From JALONO01 sp038209965 (GTDB lineage Bacteria; Bacteroidota; Bacteroidia; Cytophagales; Thermoflexibacteraceae), in contig JBBQXF010000144.1 in assembly GCA_038209965.1 (NCBI GenBank), positions 1 to 10,750 on the forward strand: 10,750 nt of DNA, written 5' to 3'. Positions 4,610 to 10,750 of this stretch are shown here, piece by piece. The translations under genes and the position numbers were made by a program. The first letter of the stretch is position 1. The number at the start of each line of letters is the position of its first letter. A model generated the notes under the pieces. The model saw only the letters and a list, made by a program, of their open reading frames with translations. It was not told where the DNA came from and did not search any database.

Positions 4610-6736
4610 ATGACAAGATTTTTTAACTATCTTAATTATTTTTTGCTCCCGATTCTACTTTTTTTTGCGCGTGGCGTTTCTGCACAAAATAGGGAGAATC
4701 CACCCAGTGGTAGTGTCCAAGCTCAGCTAATGGATCTACATACTTGGCGGGCGACTAACCGTGAGCGGGCACTTTTTTATGATTGCGCCCTGGCCTTGGC
4801 CCATGAGCAGCAATGCCGCCAAACTACCTTGGGCCAACTCGACCAGCTTCGGGCCACTGCCGATTCAGTGCGTCATTACTACCGATCAGCCTTGGCGAGC
4901 AACACCCGATCGGCCTTAAAAAGTAGCAAACAAGCTCTGCAAACCTTGTTTGGCACCAACTTCTCTTCTCCCCATGAGTTACAGCAAAGGATCAATACCT
5001 CACTTGCCCACTTTGAGGCCCATCAGGATTCGGTGGCCATGATCATCGGCAAAGCAGATAGAATTTTGGCACTTTATCGCCACTCATGCCAATTTTATCA
5101 ATCGGCCACCAAGAATTTTAAAGATGTGGCCAGCTTGTACCTTAATAAGCAAAAATTATCACTGGGCCTTTTGGACACGGTTCGCTTGGTGTTTTCTGAA
5201 GTTGACCAACTTTTGGTGGAGTATCAGGGGTTGGGCCAACTGGCCAATTTGAAGCAGCAAACGCAGAAGATTACCCTGATCCGTTATAAAGGGAGCGCAC
5301 TCAATGCCGCCACCGACTGTGGAAGCACCTACAGCACTGGCCCGAACGAGCTGTTCCTATTGGATTTTCGCCCACAAATTGAAACAATCCTTTACAAAGT
5401 TCGGGTGCAACTCCCCGCGTTGCGGAAAGGATTTGACTTGGCTGATCAGTTGCTCAATAAAGCATTGGCCCGTTATTGTGAGCCAAACTCCGCCAAACAA
5501 GCCGGGCTGGTAGAGTATCGACCGATATTGGAGCGGCAAATTGTGGACAGTTTGCGGCTATTTGACAATAATTCGCTGATTGCCAACCTACTCACCTACA
5601 AAATTGTGAAATTGGCGGCACTCCATTCCATCTATCAATACCAACGGGCAAGGGCCGCGCAATCATTGGATCTGTCAGCCCAACACCAATCACAAAGCGG
5701 AATTGTGAGCTATTTGGCCAATTGCGACACCGCATTGAACAAGATCAGCTTAGATAACCGTTCATTGGCCCATTATTCCCTTTTTTTGGAGCAGCCTACC
5801 GAGGAGAAAGCCAGAATTGGGGAGTTTGTCATTCTAGAAAAGCAACAAATATCGAGTTTGCTGAATGGGTGGCGGCTCATTGAAACCGAGTCCTTTGCCC
5901 AGTTGAAAAAACTGGGGCAGTATGCTGCTTACGGGCCTGTGCCCATGGCCCTCCATGCGTACAAGGACGAAGTGCCAGCGCTGTTGGCCAAGGGCTGGTT
6001 CGTCAGTTTGTACACCCATGAATTGCCCAAAGGAGAAACCTTTGCCGCCGGTTATCATCAGGCACTTGGCAAAGATCGTACTGCTTTCGCGGCTCAAATA
6101 GGTGCCAACGGCCAAGTCAAATGGCTGACCGAAATGCCCAATGAGCAACTGGGAGCGCCCAAACAGCTTTTCGTTGTGCTGGACCAGCAGGGCTGGGCCT
6201 GCCTTAGCACCCGTGATCAGGCCAACCAGTCCCAATCCATGTTGCTCAACCAAGAAGGAAAAAAAATGTCGACCGGCCAAGTGGGCATTGCGGCGATGTG
6301 CTTTAATCCTCAGTCGGTTATCCACTTACAAATAGAACAATCCAGTAAATTGCGTTGTAATCTTGTCAATGCTTTGGGCCAAATAGTAGCCTCCACCGAA
6401 TTTGCCTTTGTGGGTAGTGTCATTGGGGTGGTGCCAGATGGGGACGGGTTTGCTCTAGTGGCCAATTTTATCCAGTTTACCGATGCTACCGGTCGTCCAA
6501 TCACGAGCGAAGTCATTAGAGTGAATGGAACCAACGTGATCCTGCTCCGGCTTGGGGCACAGGGACAACTGCGGGAGGTTATTCCTTTTCCTTCGCGCAA
6601 CACCTTGTTTGGCAACGAAATATTCCAAACGGCCAGCAAAACTTGGGTAGTGAAAGGCTGGCAAGCCAGTGATCCGATGCTAGACCCGGCTACCGAACAG
6701 GCTACTCCGTGGAGCGCTACCTTCAGGACGAAGTAA
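4610..6736 (+). CDS. Secreted protein of unknown function, helical N-half and beta-rich C-half
   Basis: I do not recognise this 708-residue protein. A signal peptide is clear: MTRFFNY, hydrophobic core to residue 20, likely cleavage after GVSA at 25. Residues about 35-435 are predicted mainly helical and rich in Gln, Leu, Ala and Ser, with heptad-like stretches (75-115, 130-215, 255-290, 300-350) and scattered cysteines (C59, C69, C160, C237, C290, C372). From about 460 to 690 the sequence becomes beta-rich, with repeating strand-Gly-turn patterns such as FVVLDQQGWACLST, LVNALGQIVAS, VVPDGDGFALVANF and LLRLGAQGQLREV. These resemble blades of a beta-propeller-like domain. No T9SS sorting domain or lipobox is present, so the mature protein is probably periplasmic or released. 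An in-frame ATG at 4592 would add six residues (714 in all), but it lies inside a hairpin stem and weakens the signal peptide. It appears to be transcribed alone, converging on the large minus-strand gene. Confidence 0.8.
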   Translation: MTRFFNYLNYFLLPILLFFARGVSAQNRENPPSGSVQAQLMDLHTWRATNRERALFYDCALALAHEQQCRQTTLGQLDQLRATADSVRHYYRSALASNTRSALKSSKQALQTLFGTNFSSPHELQQRINTSLAHFEAHQDSVAMIIGKADRILALYRHSCQFYQSATKNFKDVASLYLNKQKLSLGLLDTVRLVFSEVDQLLVEYQGLGQLANLKQQTQKITLIRYKGSALNAATDCGSTYSTGPNELFLLDFRPQIETILYKVRVQLPALRKGFDLADQLLNKALARYCEPNSAKQAGLVEYRPILERQIVDSLRLFDNNSLIANLLTYKIVKLAALHSIYQYQRARAAQSLDLSAQHQSQSGIVSYLANCDTALNKISLDNRSLAHYSLFLEQPTEEKARIGEFVILEKQQISSLLNGWRLIETESFAQLKKLGQYAAYGPVPMALHAYKDEVPALLAKGWFVSLYTHELPKGETFAAGYHQALGKDRTAFAAQIGANGQVKWLTEMPNEQLGAPKQLFVVLDQQGWACLSTRDQANQSQSMLLNQEGKKMSTGQVGIAAMCFNPQSVIHLQIEQSSKLRCNLVNALGQIVASTEFAFVGSVIGVVPDGDGFALVANFIQFTDATGRPITSEVIRVNGTNVILLRLGAQGQLREVIPFPSRNTLFGNEIFQTASKTWVVKGWQASDPMLDPATEQATPWSATFRTK

Positions 6737-6943
6737 GGGGACAAAGCCTAAGACCGGGGTTCAGGCCCAACGGCGGCCAAGCGCTGTATGAATTTACCAC
6801 TTTCCTTTGGCTACCCTACATCATCTTGCCTCGTCCAATTGACCGAAAAGCGGAAACAATTGAAAATCAAGTTAATAAATCATGAAAACTGCTAGAACCT
6901 TTTTATTTTGGGATAATTGCTGATCCAACTGCGCAAGTAATGA
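6737..6943. other. Convergent intergenic region without a gene
   Basis: These 207 bases lie between two genes that point at each other. I see no coding frame, no RNA gene and no clear plus-strand terminator for the secreted orphan. The minus-strand terminator of the T9SS gene begins at its right edge. That hairpin could still help stop plus-strand transcription, although the bases after it in that direction are not T-rich. Confidence 0.5.
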
Positions 6944-6982
6944 TAAAAAGAACGGGCCGGACCTGCGATGGACCGACCCGTT
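6944..6982 (-). terminator. Strong intrinsic terminator of the T9SS cargo gene
   Basis: On the minus strand, AACGGGTCGG pairs with CCGGCCCGTT over ten positions (one G-U pair). One T-T mismatch and two more G-C pairs close a six-base loop (stem-loop 6951-6982). CTTTTTA follows directly. It begins 24 bases past the TAA stop of the large secreted protein, as expected for a Rho-independent terminator. Confidence 0.85.
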
Positions 6983-7006
6983 GATTCCCAAAAAAGAACC
7001 ACTTGA

Positions 7007-10000
7007 TTACTGTACCACCATTTTTTTCTGATAAATCCCCCCATCATTGCCCATAATCCGCAGGACATAAGTGCCGGCCGCCAATGCTTGCCGGAACGTT
7101 AGGCGCATGGTCACCTCGGTTCCGTTGCGCTCAAAGCGTTCGCTGAAGAGCTCGCGGCCCGTGATGTCATAGAGTATCACCCGGCCGGCGGATAGTTTCC
7201 GGTTGGTGAGCAGCAAGTTGACTTCGTTGCCCGCGTTGGGATTGGGGTACAAAACAAACCCTTCTTTGGCCAGCGATTCCTCCTCCATGAGTACCGCCAC
7301 TATCTTGGAATAGGTAAAAGTGCCGTTGCGATCGGTTTGTTTGAGCCGATAATACGACAATCCGGGCAGCGGCTCAGTATCCACCTCGCGGTAATCAAGC
7401 CGGGTGCTTGAATTGCCCGCGCCGGGCACTTGCTTGAATGCAGCAAAATTGCGCCCGTCGGTGCTGCGCTCGAGAGTAAAGAAGGCATTTTCCACCTCTT
7501 GGGCAGTGGCCCAGTGCAATTGTACTTGACGGTTGGCCGGGTCAGCCTTGGCCTCAAAGCGCAACAGTTGGATGGGCAATAAATTCAGTTCAGATTCGGA
7601 AGCGATGGTAAACGGGTTTTGATATTGGGCATCGCTGGGGTTGTCAATATTGTCAACGACTACCCCGGACATGACCGCTCCCCGGAAGCTGCTGTTGACA
7701 TAGCTGGAGATCGCGCGCGTCCACCAACGGGTATCGAAACTGGGACGGTTATACCACTGGGCCACTTGGGTCGCGCTTGGCTGGTTAATGTTACCACTGC
7801 GCACGTTCTCCCAAGTAAGGGTCACATTGGGCTGGTCGGCACCAGCCTTGCGGTCAAGGGTCCAAAACTCCGAGTTACTCACATCCACTAAGGGAGGCTG
7901 CTGGCGGATGGTTACATCAGCTCCAACGGTAGAAGCCCCAAAGCCATAGTAAGCGGCCCGGAAAGCTGAGGCGGGATTGGTCAACTGGCTCACCGCCAAC
8001 GGGGCATAGCGCCTCCCGTTGCCAATCGGGAAGAAGAAAGCCGTGTTGCCCTCCTTGAGCACTGGCCCGATTACGTGGCTGGCATCGGTGGGGCCATCGG
8101 TCAAGGTCAGGGCGGGCGGTGTACCGGATCCACTGTAGCCTAACGCAAAGAACCCACTGCCGCCGCCGGCTACTCCCGCGCCAGGGGCAAACACTACTTC
8201 CCGCCCATTGGCCGAGGCAAAATGCCCTCTGGTAAATACACCAAGGTTGGTGATCCGCAAGGGAAAGTCTAGGGTAATGGCCGAGAAGCCCACCCCAACA
8301 GATCCTAGCTTGGCTACTTCGGCGTTATAAAACGACTGGTTGTTGGATCGGACTATTTGCTCATTCTCCGTGCCATCAAACACCACTTGAGCAGCCCGAG
8401 CGGTAAAGGCCCCGCCGTTTTCAGCTACCCAGTCGCCACCGAGGTTGATGTTATAATTGGCTGGATTGGCATCGAGGGTGTTGTTGTCCCCGATGATCAG
8501 GCTGCCCCGGACATTAATCGCTGCCACGAGTGATTTGGTCACGGCCGCAGTGGCCCGCAACTCCACATTGCCATAGGCCGAGGGGGATGTACCCGCTGCG
8601 CCCGGCCCAACTCCCAACACTGGCCCAGCCACTACTTGGGTGGGACTATTGGCGTTGTACACCACCGTACTTTGTTGGGTTTTGGGCAAGGGCACGGTAA
8701 GGTTGCCAGGAGTCCAGGCATACAGGTTGATCAGGTTGGTCCGGTAAGCCGTTGGGAACAGGGTGGCAACCGTGGGGGTGCCAAGGGTCAAGCGGCCCGT
8801 ATTGGCCATGGTAAGGCTATCGGTGCTGTTGCCCAAGATTTGGTTGCCATTGTCAATCAAGTGGTTGTAGTCCTCAATGCGCAACTGGGCCCGCACCGGC
8901 ACATCCACTTGTGCACCTTGTACTGTTTTGTTGATCAAGGTAGCTACCGAATTATCAAACCGCCGGGCGATCAAGTTGCCATAGCTGGGTTGGTTGGACA
9001 CGTCCTGCGCCAAATTGGCTTGGTAAAAAACGGTGCTCAACCGATCCAACGCAATGCGGCCCCGGGTAAACTGGGTGGGAAAAATGGTGGTCGCCGCATT
9101 CCCCAGCATAAGGTTGGCCCCTGGTGACATAATGAACAGCGGGTTGGCTGATACGTTGGCATTGCCACTGATCTGGAAGCCATTGTCATATACACTTACA
9201 TTTGGGCGCAAGATGGCAGCGTTGCGCACTCCGACCGTGCCCAGCAACCTCTTGGTATTGGTTCCCAACGGGTCTGGGATGGCACTGGGCGCGGTGGCAC
9301 CGTCCCCGGCGAAAAATAAGTTCCAGAAACTGCTGTTCTGGGCCGCCAAGCCTACATTTTGCTGGTTCGCATCGTTGTAAATAACTGTAGTGCTGTCATT
9401 GATCACCATATTGGCAAACCCGGTCGGCAGGTTGGTGGCCGTGCCGCCTACGGTTGGCAAGCCGAGTTCCAAGTGAGTTTGGCCTTGGGTGTTGCCCAAA
9501 TTGCCATTTTCCAAAGTAAACAACTTCCCGACGCCGGTGGTGCGGAGTTGGTTGCGGGTGTCGGCCAAAAGGTTGTGCTGGCCCACCAACAAATTTCCCT
9601 GCATGGTAAATGCTGGCGTACTGGTCAATTCCTTGCGGATCAAGGGATTAGAACCGAGGGAAAAGTCCCGCACCTCCAAGTTTCCGTAGTTGGGTTCACT
9701 GGAGATCAACTGCCTAGCGCCGGTTGCATTGAGGGCAGGGGCCAAATGCCCAGTCAAGTACATGACAGTGCTATTGGGATCCAAACTGGTATTGGCCCGG
9801 ACAAACTGGGGCGAGAAATTGGTGCCTATGTTGTCATTGCCAAGGGTCAATTGGGCGTTGGCAAGTACTAAAACTTGTGGCTGGGCAGGCGGAGTACTGG
9901 TGATCTGGATTCCATTGTCATACAAATTGACCCTTTCTTGGATTGATAAAGAATTGCGCACGATCAATGAATAAGGCGGTACTACGCCAGCAGGCACCAC

Positions 10001-10750
10001 TGTGGGATTGACCACCCGTTTGAGCACTGTAGTACTAGCTGGGACAGCATCGGACTTGCGCATTTGCAGCCTTGAGTAGGAAAACCCGGCCAGCACCTCT
10101 TGGACTGGTTGCAGTGCTGCTGCTGAAGTGTTCACCGTTATTGTGGCCGAACCGCTGGGGTACATATTGACTTCGCCGGAGCCAGCGGCGTAAATTACAG
10201 TGCTTTCGCCCATTTGCATTTTACCCCCTGCATTTGGATTTAGGGGATTAAAATCACCAACAGGGGTAAAAGTAGGGAAGCTCGTTACCCGATTGGTAGT
10301 GGATATGGGCACAGTAATACCAGCAGGCGTAACGTAGGAAATCTGGCCGGTTGGTGTGGAGTTTGCCACTCCCGTCACCAAATTACCAGTTCCAAGCATG
10401 AGCACTGATTGGCTGGGGTCATCACTCATCCAAATTTTATTGTTGGTAGGGGCTTGTGTGCCGGTTCCCGTCTGGTTGGCAAAACTATTGCCCCTGATCT
10501 GGTTTCCCATATCCCGAAATATTCCACTGTGCAAGAACAATGACCCATTGATCGTGATCCCACCCGATCCAGCCAAATCTTTATAAGCACTAGCCCCACC
10601 GGTAGTAAACAAGGCCAATGTACCATAAATAGCTGGCCCAACATCGATTACCTGTATGCTGGCAGGAGGAAAAATACTACTGCGAAGCATTTGGCCAGCC
10701 ACTATTTGTTGGTTGTTCGACCGGTATTGCACAATGGATGGATTGTTACC
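7007..10750 (-). CDS. Large repetitive T9SS-exported adhesin-like protein (N-terminus missing)
   Basis: The frame is open from the window edge to a TAA at 7009-7007, giving at least 1,247 residues without the N-terminus; a GTG at 10732 is in frame but is not a likely start. Numbering from that codon, residues 60-770 hold a degenerate repeat of about 120 residues. Each unit has an LxLGN strand (295, 421, 541, 648), an STVxY strand (177, 321, 448, 566, 688), often a YGNLxxR motif (349, 584, 720), and YDNGxQIxGN (75, 271, 515, 627). This suggests a beta-helix or stacked beta-sandwich rod. Residues 1053-1145 form the fibronectin-III-like module common before sorting signals (QLHWATAQEVENAFFTLERS ... 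YYRLKQTDRNG). The C-terminal 80 residues are a type A T9SS sorting domain: YPNPN at 1162, ILYDITGREL, LAAGTYVLRI, then KMVVQ at the end. It should be exported through the outer membrane and attached to the surface or released; an adhesive or structural role is inferred. No catalytic motif is seen. Confidence 0.88.
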   Translation of the reverse strand, partial: GNNPSIVQYRSNNQQIVAGQMLRSSIFPPASIQVIDVGPAIYGTLALFTTGGASAYKDLAGSGGITINGSLFLHSGIFRDMGNQIRGNSFANQTGTGTQAPTNNKIWMSDDPSQSVLMLGTGNLVTGVANSTPTGQISYVTPAGITVPISTTNRVTSFPTFTPVGDFNPLNPNAGGKMQMGESTVIYAAGSGEVNMYPSGSATITVNTSAAALQPVQEVLAGFSYSRLQMRKSDAVPASTTVLKRVVNPTVVPAGVVPPYSLIVRNSLSIQERVNLYDNGIQITSTPPAQPQVLVLANAQLTLGNDNIGTNFSPQFVRANTSLDPNSTVMYLTGHLAPALNATGARQLISSEPNYGNLEVRDFSLGSNPLIRKELTSTPAFTMQGNLLVGQHNLLADTRNQLRTTGVGKLFTLENGNLGNTQGQTHLELGLPTVGGTATNLPTGFANMVINDSTTVIYNDANQQNVGLAAQNSSFWNLFFAGDGATAPSAIPDPLGTNTKRLLGTVGVRNAAILRPNVSVYDNGFQISGNANVSANPLFIMSPGANLMLGNAATTIFPTQFTRGRIALDRLSTVFYQANLAQDVSNQPSYGNLIARRFDNSVATLINKTVQGAQVDVPVRAQLRIEDYNHLIDNGNQILGNSTDSLTMANTGRLTLGTPTVATLFPTAYRTNLINLYAWTPGNLTVPLPKTQQSTVVYNANSPTQVVAGPVLGVGPGAAGTSPSAYGNVELRATAAVTKSLVAAINVRGSLIIGDNNTLDANPANYNINLGGDWVAENGGAFTARAAQVVFDGTENEQIVRSNNQSFYNAEVAKLGSVGVGFSAITLDFPLRITNLGVFTRGHFASANGREVVFAPGAGVAGGGSGFFALGYSGSGTPPALTLTDGPTDASHVIGPVLKEGNTAFFFPIGNGRRYAPLAVSQLTNPASAFRAAYYGFGASTVGADVTIRQQPPLVDVSNSEFWTLDRKAGADQPNVTLTWENVRSGNINQPSATQVAQWYNRPSFDTRWWTRAISSYVNSSFRGAVMSGVVVDNIDNPSDAQYQNPFTIASESELNLLPIQLLRFEAKADPANRQVQLHWATAQEVENAFFTLERSTDGRNFAAFKQVPGAGNSSTRLDYREVDTEPLPGLSYYRLKQTDRNGTFTYSKIVAVLMEEESLAKEGFVLYPNPNAGNEVNLLLTNRKLSAGRVILYDITGRELFSERFERNGTEVTMRLTFRQALAAGTYVLRIMGNDGGIYQKKMVVQ

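Noticed and set aside
8636..9871. Plus-strand open frames of 90-170 codons opposite the T9SS gene
   Set aside because: They are shadows produced by the low-stop composition of the repetitive coding strand. The minus-strand frame has coherent domains and a sorting signal.
7007..10750. Possible CRISPR or DNA-level tandem repeat
   Set aside because: The repeats are protein-level, diverged and over 300 bases long, with no regular spacers. They encode beta-rich modules in one continuous reading frame.

Overview
The window looks like a chromosomal segment of a Bacteroidota (Bacteroidetes) bacterium, roughly balanced in GC. Four independent signs support this: a large secreted protein ending in a type IX secretion (T9SS) sorting domain; an ExbB homologue made with its own cleavable signal peptide followed by two ExbD homologues; upstream elements matching the Bacteroidota promoter TTG-N(17-23)-TAnnTTTG; and no obvious Shine-Dalgarno sequences. 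The family-level position (Saprospiria, Cytophagia or similar) cannot be fixed from this sequence alone.

Layout. Positions 1-2085 (minus strand) hold an energy-transduction operon read right to left: exbB-like proton channel, a small three-helix membrane protein, exbD-like protein 1, and exbD-like protein 2 (cut by the window edge). Just upstream, on the same strand, is a class II tRNA-Ser(GGA) with encoded CCA (2158-2248) and a good Bacteroidota promoter. Next come a short AlbA_2/Schlafen-type protein (2383-2787) and purQ (2886-3578), both minus. A divergent intergenic region then leads to a plus-strand lipoprotein with an HMA-like metal-binding fold (3845-4156). A 453-base non-coding stretch (4157-4609) carries several inverted repeats and leads to a 708-residue secreted protein of unknown function (4610-6736). 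A strong minus-strand terminator (6944-6982) closes a very large repetitive T9SS cargo protein (7007-10750, N-terminus outside the window).

How the genes work together. The exb operon should couple the proton motive force at the inner membrane to TonB-type outer-membrane transport or to envelope maintenance. purQ is a housekeeping purine gene; as a separate glutaminase subunit it implies a small-type PurL and PurS elsewhere. The right-hand half is devoted to envelope and exported proteins (a metal-binding lipoprotein, a secreted orphan and a giant adhesin-like protein). They do not form one operon: the strands differ and strong stop signals intervene.

I see no CRISPR array, transposase, phage gene, recognisable defence system or obvious new multi-gene system. 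The points most worth a second look are the orphan 708-residue secreted protein with tandem hairpins at its start, the lipid-anchored HMA-like protein with Cys-Cys tail, the degenerate repeat of about 120 residues in the T9SS cargo, and the single-domain AlbA_2 protein.
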